Source: Kalmusia sp. IMI 367209 (Eukaryota > Ascomycota > Dothideomycetes > Pleosporales > Didymosphaeriaceae). Taken from it: 64,000 nt of DNA. The notes under the pieces are model-generated. The model was not told the origin of the DNA and made no database searches. It saw only the letters and a program-made list of their open reading frames with translations. Of the stretch, positions 1-10,199 are shown in pieces (the first letter of the stretch is position 1; each line of letters starts with the position of its first letter). The position numbers and the translations under genes are program-made. The DNA is taken from NCBI GenBank assembly GCA_027946365.1, contig JAPEUQ010000002.1, positions 2,728,001-2,792,000 on the forward strand, given 5' to 3'.

Positions 1-621
1 TCCCGCGCAATTACTGAGTGATTTTGCGAATGTACGGCAGTTCGATTACGCGCGAACTCAGACAACGAGCGACTAATGTAGACACGGAGGAAACTCAAAC
101 GGACTAGGGTTCATTGGCTGCCTGGTCTAAAGAGGAAGGCTGAGGCCTTTTATCTCTGGGCTGAAGTATAGCACATGCTAGGAAGCACCGTTATAGGAGT
201 TGATGTGTGAGGGCGTTTTATGAACAATGTATTGCATTTAAGAAATCGAAGTAAAAGTACGCGAGCGGGCAGAAATGCGGAAGGAGAGGCATAAATCCCT
301 CAGATCAGACCGGTGAGCTGTACAACCTTATAACCCCGCTTCTGTGATCGATTGTGTTGCCGGATTGGCAGTCGTGTAGCGGGTACCACTAGACTTGCTG
401 GTCTCCAAAGTAAAGATACGCCGGAAAAGGTAGCTTCTAACGAGTTTGTGCTGTGCTATGCACCTGTGTATCGGAACATCATGTATATGAACCTATCATA
501 ACGATACCACCCTTGTCATTTCACGTCCTACAAATGCGGCAGTGTACTTCAGCGGCGAATCTAAACCTGTTATCGCACTCACTCCGCTCGCAGAGTCTCT
601 TCTCCTCACTGCTTCCTTGCC
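1..621. other. left-edge intergenic region
   Basis: I see no coding sequence in this stretch; the short open frames have no recognisable composition or motif. It ends in a pyrimidine-rich leader just before the ATG of the STAND-like gene at 622, so its right end is probably that gene's promoter and 5' leader. Confidence 0.5.
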
Positions 622-2592
622 ATGGCATTCATGTCTTCGTTATTCAAGCGAGCACCGACTATTGATTTCATCGATCAACGACTACCAAAGCACCATCCTA
701 TGTTCGCTTCTCAAGCTACGCATTACGATCCAATGTCGAAGCATTGTGTTCCGGTAGGCCAGGCTTTGGGAGCGAACACAAGCAACAGCCTTGTAAGCAC
801 AGGAGCCTCGAATACACTCTCCAGCAGCAATACCTTCCTTCAAAGACCAGATTGGACAGATGTGAGTGCCATGAAATTCTGGAACAATATCTTTTCGAAA
901 TCCATGTCTCATTTCAAATCCACTCCGGGACCCAAGAGTCGATCAAAGACCCCCTACGACATCAGAGATGAACCTGACTGGCATTCTGTGTATGACACAT
1001 TGGAACTCGCGCGGCAAAAATACCAGGCGAACTGTGGACCAGTAGGATGAATACGGAATGTGAGGCGGAGAGTTGCTGATAATGTTACTCCAGCAGCCGA
1101 AGCAGCCAAGATAGCATCGAAGGTTGTTCCTCAGGAAAGGATTGCAACACCGGTTCTTGGTGCTGTAGAGGTCCTCTTCGACGTTGTCAAAACCTCTGCA
1201 GCCGTACGAAATCAAGTCTTGGCGGGTTTTGATGGTCTCGTTTCCATTTTTTCTGATGTAGAATTATTCCTGAGTACGTTCCGCGGCGATGCAAACATCT
1301 ACAACGCATCCATAGACTTGATGGTAATGACATTGATATCCATCGAAAGAGCGATTGGATTCTTCATCAGAAATGAGTTCATCCGCGGCGGCAAGGCCTT
1401 CTTCAGTGGTGGAGACTACGAGAAAAGTCTGGTGGATAGCCTTGAAATGATTCAGACGAAAAGCCGCGAGCTCCTCCAGCAGGCACTGAAGTCGCATATG
1501 TTTGAGTTCCACATGTATTCACAGGAGACCAGGAATCTTTATGCGCAATTAGACTCCAAGACTGCTACGGCAGTCCGCGGATTGAATTCGATCGATCGAC
1601 TGCTGAGAGAGCATCTGGAAAAGAAAGATCGCGAGCTAAAGGCTACGCGACAGGAGAACAATCAACTTAGGATTCAGAACGGAATTTTGCGAGCTGCATC
1701 GCCGATGCAGTTGAGCATGTGGCTTCCTCAGCAGCTGCTACAAGGCCCGACTATAAATTGGTACATCAGCCAAAGCGCTCTGCGGCAGAGCATCGATACA
1801 TTCGATTTCGATCTCACCGATGCTGCTTTCGTCATCGACAAGAAAGAGCAGCTTCCCATCAGAGACTGGTCAAGAGCCGAGCAGGTTATTAACACGCCAC
1901 CCTTCCAGAATTGGATTGCATCGGCATCATCTGCAAAACTCCTTGTGCACTGGGATAACCGCCTGTCAAGAGTTATTGCTGAAGTATCGCCATTATCAGT
2001 CTTTTGCATGACTATGGCGCAGTCGCTACGAGCTAATGATAGGTTCTTATCGGCATTGTGGTTTTGTGGACAGCATACCAATGTGATCGAACCAGACTCG
2101 TGTACTGGTGGGCGAGTCATGCTTTCGAGCTTGATTGATCAGCTTTTGAGGCAGTTTAAATTTGATACCGAACCTTTGAACAATACCAAAGACGTCCAAA
2201 GCCTCCAAAAGGGTGATATTGAGGCATTGCTTGAACTTCTGGGCTTCTTGGTGCGGCAGCTTCCGCCTACATTGACGCTCTTCTTCATCATCGACGGCGC
2301 AGTATTATTTGAACGAGACGAAGTGAAGGAGGCATTGCGAGTATTTTTAATTTTAGTTTACCTGTTCGATGACCCGAGTGTAATGTCCTGCGTCAAGCTA
2401 CTGATTACCAGTACACCCGGTACCGACTTTGTGCGAGGAGCGTTTGAGCAGGATGATCTAATATTGAATGTAGACAGCTTACCAATTCCCGCAGTAGCGA
2501 GCGATGAGCGCATGTTAAGGGAGTTAGATGGTCAGTTGAATGAGGACAGGGACCCCTGGGTGTGTGAGGAGTTGCCTTCTCCAAGCGTTTGA
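622..2592 (+). pseudogene. STAND-like NTPase-type protein interrupted by an in-frame TGA
   Basis: Two open segments, 622-1047 and 1051-2592, lie in the same frame and are separated only by TGA at 1048-1050. The sequence on both sides reads as one domain: the WHSVYDTLELARQKYQ helix leads into RNVRRRVADN, as in the N-terminal helical domain of fungal NACHT/STAND proteins. Read through, the product would be about 656 residues. The C-terminal half looks like a NACHT-type NTPase core: a strand LLVHWD, a Walker-B-like LFFIIDGAVLFE near codon 560, and a sensor-like VKLLITSTPGTD. No glycine-rich P-loop is visible where Walker A should be. The TGA could derive from CGA by C-to-T change. No plausible intron removes it. 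It may be a pseudogene, or two separately translated pieces, since a GTG but no ATG follows the stop closely. Family placement is moderate; interruption is seen directly. Confidence 0.65.
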
Positions 2593-3246
2593 TGTTGTTG
2601 TTCTGTAACACGAATCTTTGTGGGCGGACATGTTTGGTAGTAATTTGCGTCTACAAAGGAAAGAAAATTGATTCTCTATTACGTACTCAGCGTATGTAGA
2701 TATCATGTCTAGTATGTAGTCCTCGTTGATATACAGGGAGCCGGCTGGCTTTACAATAGCGGTGAGTATCGCTGATCGATCACAGTCTAGTGTCAGGTTC
2801 CTTTGGTTGTTCATGTACTTTTGGTAGAGAGCGAGAACTATTGTCGCAAGTCGGAAAAGCTCCCTCTTTTCGTCGTCCGCTAGGATAGAGGTCACTTCTT
2901 CTTGGCTGGTGCTACTGCTTGGCTTATCTTGTCCGAGGGCCCGGCGAACCAACACAAAATCGGCGTCGAGCGTGTATGTAACGATCTCAATGAGATATCT
3001 TTGTAGCTGCATCAGTGGACTGCGAGTTGGTGCCGAAAGGAACTGGCGTCGGCGCGGGTGAGGTGTGATATCGTTTTCCGGTGCCATGGCGGAAGACGAG
3101 ACCGAGTATGGAGGTGGAACGTCTAACTGAGAGAAAGGATGAGGATCTATCTCGGAGGAAAGATGTGATCCCATTTCGGAAGAAAGACGAGATCCCGTTT
3201 TGGAAGAATCTTGAGATCGCATTTTGGAAGAGCGATGAGATCCCAT
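2524..3246 (-). CDS. hypothetical protein with 8-residue tandem repeats near the N-terminus
   Basis: An open frame on the minus strand, convergent with the STAND-like gene and overlapping its 3' end by about 70 bases. The frame is open to 3303, but the first ATG is at 3246. The N-terminal part (roughly 3255-3139) consists of about five copies of an 8-residue unit of the form SSKMGSHR, encoded by a 24-nt tandem repeat. The middle, from MQLQRYLIEIVTYTLDADF to the ENQFSFLCRRK region, is mixed hydrophobic/charged and looks like a real folded helical protein. No signal peptide or membrane segment. I do not recognise the family. A 36-nt GTACGT...TTTGTAG stretch near 2690-2655 resembles an intron but is shorter than normal. 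Alternative start: the ATG at 3087, after the repeat. Confidence 0.45.
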   Translation of the reverse strand: MGSHRSSKMRSQDSSKTGSRLSSEMGSHLSSEIDPHPFSQLDVPPPYSVSSSAMAPENDITPHPRRRQFLSAPTRSPLMQLQRYLIEIVTYTLDADFVLVRRALGQDKPSSSTSQEEVTSILADDEKRELFRLATIVLALYQKYMNNQRNLTLDCDRSAILTAIVKPAGSLYINEDYILDMISTYAEYVIENQFSFLCRRKLLPNMSAHKDSCYRTTTSNAWRRQLLTHPGVPVLIQLTI

Positions 3247-3255
3247 TTTGGAACG
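3139..3255. repeat. 24-nt tandem repeat, about five imperfect copies
   Basis: On the plus strand the units read as variants of gagatcccattttggaagaa. Copies differ by a few substitutions but keep the 24-nt period, so both strands stay open: the minus strand encodes the SSKMGSHR-type repeat of the hypothetical gene. Copy number may differ between isolates. Confidence 0.75.
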
Positions 3256-3303
3256 TCGTTGTAGAATGTATCTATCCTGTCCTTTCAGTATTAGGATATG
3301 CAA

Positions 3304-5408
3304 AGCGCATGCTGAGATTTTTTTCGTACCTTGTAGTATTGCTGTGTCTGTGAGGGACTAAGAAGATACAAATTAAGTCCGCCATGTGCGGGGGGACGAG
3401 GTACTTTAAGCACTAAGAGTTCCCGATTTCCAAACTTTTGGGACAGCACGACCAAAGTTTCCACACTTGGATGTGGATGCAATGAAAATCCCAAAATACA
3501 CCATTGGATGCAAATGATACCAATAGTTCGCAGCTCGTCTAACCGCTGACGCTCTGCCATAGATGAACGCACCAAACATAAGCCTCTTGAGGCTCTGCGC
3601 TACCCGCTGGCTCTCAAATTTACCGAACCTACTAAACATTCCGCAACTACTTATTAAAATTAATGTTAACTGTTTACAGATGTCAGTATTTATAACTTAT
3701 TTTTGATCCGGTGTAAGTATTCAGAGAGGGCCAGGGGTTGACGCAGTCAGTAAGGCTTAAGCGTTGGCACGAATCGCACAACGCGTGCCACGCTCTTCTA
3801 CCTCACAACTAGCTTGTGAGGCGACGCGATGGCTCAGCATTAAATAGCGCCTCGAAGCTCATACTTGCGCCGCAATTTCTATGCAGTTTACCTCCGATTT
3901 ATGACACCTAGTCTAACAGAATAATCGTTGCTGCAAACCACTGAGCTTTCAACAGACATCGAGAAGCATTCAGAGTATGATATAGTAGAATACACAGTAC
4001 AGATACACGGATATCGAAATCGTACTTTCTCTGCGCATCAGACCGAGCAGCTCCTGGTATGGGTGAACTTAGTTCGTCAGCAGGCAAGGATATGTGGGAG
4101 GTTGATATGCATCCCTAAAATTGAAGGGGGGTTTCTACCTCCCTCCCCCATTGCATCGTGCTTCGTGCACAGAGTCAGTCTGCACTTTGCTGATCTGAAT
4201 ATTCACGCACCGCGCCAGTACTTTCGCCGCTGCAACTTGGTCTTTACAGTCAATGGGTATGAATATGGTGTGATTGGGCCGCCAAGCGTGCAACAAGCTA
4301 CGAAGTCGCCAAAGCGAGCCCGACAGAGCGACCTGTCAGAGACAGAGGAATTACTGAGGTGGCGACAGAATTGGCGGTCGGGTTGAGCGCAAGCGGCACT
4401 AGTCGGTGCAATAACTCGTGATCCTTTATAAAGCACACCCCACCGAAAATCTCGCGAACTCCTATATAGATTTCATCCGACGCTAGACCTCGACTGTTGT
4501 TTTTGTTTGATCGAGCTTATCATACAAATCGGACAAATTTTAGGCATATGGGGTGAGGGTGAAGTTTTGGTGTAAATGCTATTATTGATGGCGTTTGCTG
4601 ATTACATAAGGATCATGAATTATTGGCGGCGGCGTAGTTTAGCTGAGCATACCTGCTGATATCGTACGCATTTTGTCTACACCAGTGGCCGCGGCGATGC
4701 CAAGTTAGCTACCTGAATGCATACGTTTTCAATGTGAATTCTAAGAACTATGCTCCCATGACTCGAATATCCTAAACAATGGCTCCCTCTTTGGCTATTC
4801 TTGACTTTCTGAATCTCGTGCATTTATTTCGAATTGGAGTTCTGGCTCCACTCCATGTGGATCACAACAGAATCGGTAATGCAATAAACACACCCCTGCA
4901 TCCGGCCCTGGACGCCTGCGCACGAATACCTGCGCCCAGAGCGCTGATGACACACCTGGACGCCCAACATATTTAGGTGGAACTGGAACTGGAAACACTG
5001 TAATGTGATTGTTAGTTCTGGACAATTATTTAGTTATGAATCAGCTAGAAAAAATGCCTATTCATCTCAAATTGGTGCATGAGTTGACTAATGTGCCTCA
5101 CGAATTCAGGAAATTTGACACCGTCGCATCCGTCTTTTTTCCCTCGTTTCTCTATATAATGTCTTGACGCATTAGCCTTGGACGACAAAACCAAAATATT
5201 AGTCGACGACACCGTGTCGTCATCAACGACATCCACGTCCGTGCTCCACGACTCCAAGCAAAAGGCACAGGTCATGGAGCCGTTCGACGAGTCGCTCGAT
5301 TATAGGTAATATCAAACCTAATGTTCTGTGATAGTCTCCTAATACAATCATGTTGCAGCTCAATCAACTTCATTCTCTTGGGATCGATGGCGAAAAGAAA
5401 GACAAAAT
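3304..5408. other. intergenic region without a supported gene
   Basis: Contains a 152-codon open frame at 3928-4386 that starts with TTG (product with a basic C-terminus, no recognisable motif) and several shorter open frames. None has introns, motifs or composition that would support a call. The right end is the 3' flank of the DyP peroxidase gene. Confidence 0.4.
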
Positions 5409-5484
5409 TCAGCGCCCGCGAGATGTTGTATTCGCGGCCTTGGTGAACACATCCCGTAACGTTGGGATCGATGGCGAAAAGAAG
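5378..5484. repeat. short direct repeat at the 3' end of the peroxidase gene
   Basis: A block of about 21 bases (ttgggatcgatggcgaaaag plus one base) occurs at about 5378 and again at about 5462, 84 bases apart. The right copy lies inside the last exon (encoding FSPSIP) and the left copy is just past the stop codon. Confidence 0.7.
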
Positions 5485-7221
5485 TACTCTCCACCCTTCG
5501 AATTCACAAATTGCGCCACAAGATTCAGCGGCTGCGTGACGTTGCTTATAAAAGCTCCGCTCATAGTTCTGGGTCCTCCGCTGTTTGTCTGGCCAATGAG
5601 TGGATCGAAACCAGCGCCTGATTGCGGAAAATTTTGGCCGTTTGCCCAGTCTATAACGGGTAAGCACAGATCAATCCATCTGGCCTCGATCCATTCATTC
5701 GTCTCACTAGCCTTGAAGGGGGTTAGGGGCGTTCTTACTCTTTTGCAAAAAGCTGAACCCTTTGGAAAGACTCGTTTGATAGCACACGAATAACAACCCT
5801 CGTTCTTGGCTCGTAGTGTTGCTTGCTTTTTCATCGGAGGAGACTTCGGGGCCGTAAGGTATCCCGCGACGCAGCACCATGTGCGATCTTATGGCGCCCT
5901 CGCTGAGATCGCCACGCGGGTTCATCTTGCGCATGTGTGCGGCAAAGGGGCAGGCGCTCTGGTTGCCTGCAGTGAACTTGAAGTCGTTATTTCGTGTTGG
6001 GTCGGCTCCGAGGGTTGGGTCATCTTCTGTCGGGTTATTCACTATAGGAGCGCCTGTGGGAAACTTGTCAGATCGGCGAAGGTATAGATAAAAATACTTG
6101 GCCTACCGCTCTTCCATCGTCCGACCATGCGGGCACCCATGAGGTCGGCGGCTTCTTGTGTGCCAGCGGAATCGAGAAGGAACCTAGTTTGACTGTTAGT
6201 AGCGGTCTTGGGGGATGCGAGATTAATACTTCTCAAACTCAGGGACAAGTTGGGGCAGCTTTCTGAAAGCCATAAAGCTCCCATCGAGCGCCCAATCCGG
6301 ACGACCATTGCTAGCGTCGATGCCACGTCCAAGTAATGCAACACTGGAGCGTGAAGTTCAGTATGTTCCATCACATATCCCGCCCCATAGAGATACTCAC
6401 CCTTGGTCAATGACAGTCTGTCCCGGATTTATCGCGTCGACATCTTGCACTGATGGATCCGAAACACCATCTTTATAACCGAAGCTGATACCTGTCAGTA
6501 AAGTCATACATAACCCAGAACCCACTCACTGTTCGTTCCCCGCCTCCTGACCAGGTCGGACGTCACCAGTCACAGTTGAGATCTCTTTGACAGAGCCTGA
6601 GAGAATTTTCTTCACATCCGCAAGCTCCTGGTCGACTGTATCGCGACTTTCGCCTGTTACGAGCGTGACACCATGTATCTCCCCCATAAAGGTGGGGTCC
6701 CAGTCCGGAACGAAGCTTCCATCCCGTTGCGTTCCAATGTCCCCTAACGCGGCAGCACCATTCTTCATACCATCCGTGAAGAGAGATTCTTTTAAGTCAT
6801 CCATGAAGTTTAGCTATCGATTCGTTAGCAAGCTCCATGCATCTATTAGCTTCTGAAAAGATTTACTCTCTGCAGGCCCTTCGCCGAGAACGCAATGTTG
6901 ACACCCCTCACAGTGACGACAGCCGGATGCACAGTTTCTCCATCGCCTGCAAACATCTCAATATTGTTTTTAACCTTTATGCTTCTGATCTTGGAGATAT
7001 TCGACATTGTCTGTTCAGCTGTCGTGATTAACGGAACGAGGTTTGCGAGGCTCGTCTGGAAGGCATCGACTTGATCGATTTGGAAAAAGAAGAAAGACTC
7101 TGTCTGTTTAGGAAGACCGAAGCTAGGGACTTGAGTCAAGCGTTTTGGGTGAAGCAGGCGAGTTGATAACATACAGTACGTCCCCTTGGACATGTGCTAG
7201 ATTTAGAGGAGTGAGTGCCAT
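5409..7221 (-). CDS. DyP-type (dye-decolorizing) heme peroxidase
   Basis: Eight exons join in frame to 472 residues: 7221-7175, 7122-6867, 6813-6530, 6484-6401, 6343-6230, 6183-6107, 6053-5739, 5650-5409. All seven introns are GT..AG, 45-88 nt. DyP hallmarks are visible: the GXXDG motif as FGYKDGVSDPSVQD (distal aspartate), then the proximal-heme region CPFAAHMRKMNPRGD (histidine ligand), then RRGIPYGPE carrying the conserved distal arginine, and the C-terminal GGEYFFSPSIPTLR. DyP enzymes use H2O2 to oxidise dyes, phenolics and other large substrates. The predicted product begins MALTPLNLAHVQGDVL and shows no secretory signal, so it is probably intracellular, unlike many characterised fungal DyPs. 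Length fits the fungal family. No substrate can be read from sequence. The order of motifs and perfect exon phasing make this call firm. Confidence 0.93.
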
Positions 7222-7840
7222 AACGAAACGTGACAGGAATTGAAGCGTAACGAATGATCAAGAAACAAATCTCTTGATAGAACAAATAAAGCCACTTTAG
7301 AGTCTTAATCGTACAAAGTATAGGATCTTGTACTTAAACTCAGGCTTATAGCTCCGCATCTTCGTGCGTAAGCCTACCCTCCTTTCACGACTCGTCTTTC
7401 AAGTATTAATCCATCACACCTGCTAACACATGGTAACCCTTGCACCAAAACATCGAAATCCAAAGTTTATTTCCACGGAGTACAAGTAAGCCAAGCTTCT
7501 GTTAGACTCTCAAAACAAGCAACGTCGCCTAGCGCCTCCCACAGGGCATAACGAGGTAGTTCCTCGGTTTGTAAGGCATCCCCGCTAGACCATGAACACA
7601 CCTCGGGGCCACGCAAACCGTCACACAGCTCAAGGTTCCGTTGTTATGTAGGTCTCAAGATTAAAACACGAGGCCTGGATAGCAAGCGGAGGGTGCAACT
7701 CATTTCCTTCCGGTGGAGGCTTTTAGTATTGAGGCGCTGATCTCTGGTACTTCTTCAGCACATGCGGTCTCATGAAACGTGGAGACCTGGGGCACGAAGC
7801 AAAGACGGGGTAGAATTTTGGAGATAGCTAGAAGGCTAAA

Positions 7841-7920
7841 TCAAGATAGGATAAGGTTGCCTACAGTAAAGGGTCGGCTTGTAGATACTCTTCACATAAT
7901 AGGCACCTTATCCTATCTTA
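7841..7920. repeat. inverted repeat with 20-nt arms
   Basis: The left arm at 7841-7861 (core aagataggataagg) is the reverse complement, with two small differences, of the right arm at 7901-7920 (core ccttatcctatctt). About 40 bases separate the arms. It could be a transcribed hairpin, a miniature inverted-repeat element or a relic of one. Confidence 0.7.
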
Positions 7921-10097
7921 GTATTGGCACTATCTCTATCTCTGCATATAATTAACCCTTTCGTCGGCTGCATCCATTGTCACGCTCTGGCCGTTGCATG
8001 ACGCGTAAGCCTGATATCACAGGATGCATGTGCTACTCTTTCGGGAATATTTGACTTTCGAAGTAACCCAGTGTTTTGGTAGGAAGGGACCCGAGTCATC
8101 GCCCGCTATTTGCTTGGCAATTATCAGCAGCCAAGGCACCGCGGAGGCTTCAAAAAGTTCTTATGTTCGTGTGGTTAGTGATTGGTTCGCGCATGTGGAG
8201 TCAGAGCGCACATGCGGTTGATGTGCAGAAACGCTGTGCAGGCAAACTCAAAACCGCATGTCAGTGTATTCTCACAACCCTATACCCCATTGAGCGAAAA
8301 AAAAAAAGGGCGGTACGCGAAAAATGAGGATCCTTTGATTAGAATTGTCTCATTAGCTATAGGCTTATTCATCTATTTACCGGAGGATGGCCTCGGAGAT
8401 GTTTCGTGCCGAAATAGCTCCCTGGAGAATTGTGGGTGGAACTGTGGGGTTTGTCACAATCTCGCGTGAGCGTGGGATAAGCTGCAATGTAGAAGGGTAC
8501 GGTCTATACAAGGTGGCGTGGGTAGACTTCCCAGGCGAGTTACTACTCAAATGGGAGGAAATTATAATGCAGAGTGACACCGGTTCATGAGTAGTGCAAT
8601 GTGCACGAGTGATGGAGTCCTATGAGTAATTTCGATGTAACGCAAGTCAACTAGTATCTATGTCTAAGAATACAGACATAAAAATTGCGAAAATCGATTT
8701 TGATGATGATGTTTATTCTAATAATTCATCGGGCGAGGAGCTGATGACTCAAAGAGCCTCTGTAAGCTCTACACGTTGGACAGTGATGATAGTTGAAAAC
8801 CAAGCGACTTGACTCGACTTAACACTGCACTCAAATACCTCAAGGCATAGTGCATCCACAAAAGCTTCGAACGATTCATGCACTCCGAATGATTGATCAT
8901 AAGTGAAGAATTCTGGAATTCGCATCCTTGTTATCTATGTTTCAGCTTTGGACATACCTTTGTTTGTGAAACATATCGATTACTATTTTGAGTAACCGCA
9001 AGCGCCAGAACCTTATGTCAAGGCTATTGACAATGATTGGTTGCATCCACGCAGTTCACAATCGGGACCGAGAAGTAAGACAGGGATTTCGACGTACGTG
9101 TTTAGAACTGGAACATGAAATTCATGGCGGTTGGATTCGCCTAATCCGGAAGCCTAATTTGCTCAAATTCGTACGTATTCTTGCTCAATCTGGAATTGGA
9201 CGTTTCTACATAGTATAGTGAGCGAGCGATTAAGGGAGCCGCTTAACTCTAATAGGAAGCCACATTTGGACTATTCACACCCCGATAGCGCCCCGGGGAT
9301 ACCCTTGACGCCGATACTCGGCCGATGGTGCCACTCAACAGTGGCTGCTCCAAAATTTCAAAATCTTTCTAGTGCCATGGCCAAGTCTACGAAGTCAACT
9401 TAATCTTATTAACCCACGTAATCTATACAGAACTTTTATGTGTATGCTAATAGGTTTGGAGTGTCGATAACATGTAGCTTGAATTGAGGTCGAAGATATT
9501 CCAAGCAGGCGTTGGCTTGAGCGAGTAAACGCACAGAGCACAGTCTCGGAATAATACTAATATCGTCTAATTACTCGTGGGTAGATTGTCTAGCTGGATG
9601 GTACTAGGAATGCGCTAAGAATGTTAACAATATTCAGTGGGGTGGGCACTCCAACTTGACAACAACACAGATTTCTGAATACATGATGCTCTACACACAT
9701 TTTTTTACAACAAGGATTATCCCTTCACTCCTCAAAAACCCGAATATACGGCGGCGTCGCCGAAATTTCCCACTAACCACGTGCACAGCCACCGTCAATC
9801 ACAACGCTCTTCAAGTGTCAATCTCTCCGGTCTGACCGTAAGACTCATTGGTATTGCACCGACTTGACTGAAGTCTCGATTGGGAATGCTTAACCGCCTG
9901 GTCTAGGCTACAACACCAGCCTCACAACTATCCTTACGATTTTGATATCCAATTACCAGACATCCTTGAGACTTGTAACGGTAGTTTGTGATAGAAAATT
10001 CTTCAGTATTGCGTCACGAAATACCGACGATATGGCTCGCGCATCGTTGTTGAAGGCTATGTGAATGAGCCACAGAGATTTAGGGAGTTTGTAAAAG

Positions 10098-10103
10098 TAT
10101 AAA
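10098..10103 (+). promoter_or_regulatory. TATA-like element upstream of the synthetase gene
   Basis: TATAAA lies about 100 bases before the ATG at 10200, followed by a pyrimidine-rich leader that ends in ttttttcact just before the start. Position and context fit a core promoter. Confidence 0.45.
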
Positions 10104-10199
10104 TTAATGGGGAGAGCAGACAATGTATCTACTCATATCAAACATTCTTTCAGAAATATTCCTCATTTTCGTAACTTTTCATTTCCAATTTTTTTCACT

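Larger units (their letters stand above)
7222..10199. other. 3-kb intergenic region with no supported gene
   Basis: Open frames here are all shorter than 100 codons, overlap each other on both strands and show no motif. A near-perfect inverted repeat lies at 7841-7920. The right end carries a TATA-like element about 100 bases before the synthetase ATG. I see no RNA gene. Confidence 0.5.

Noticed and set aside
3928..4386. 152-codon open frame between the hypothetical gene and the peroxidase
   Set aside because: Starts with TTG, no motif, no intron signals and a composition not clearly coding; left as unsupported.
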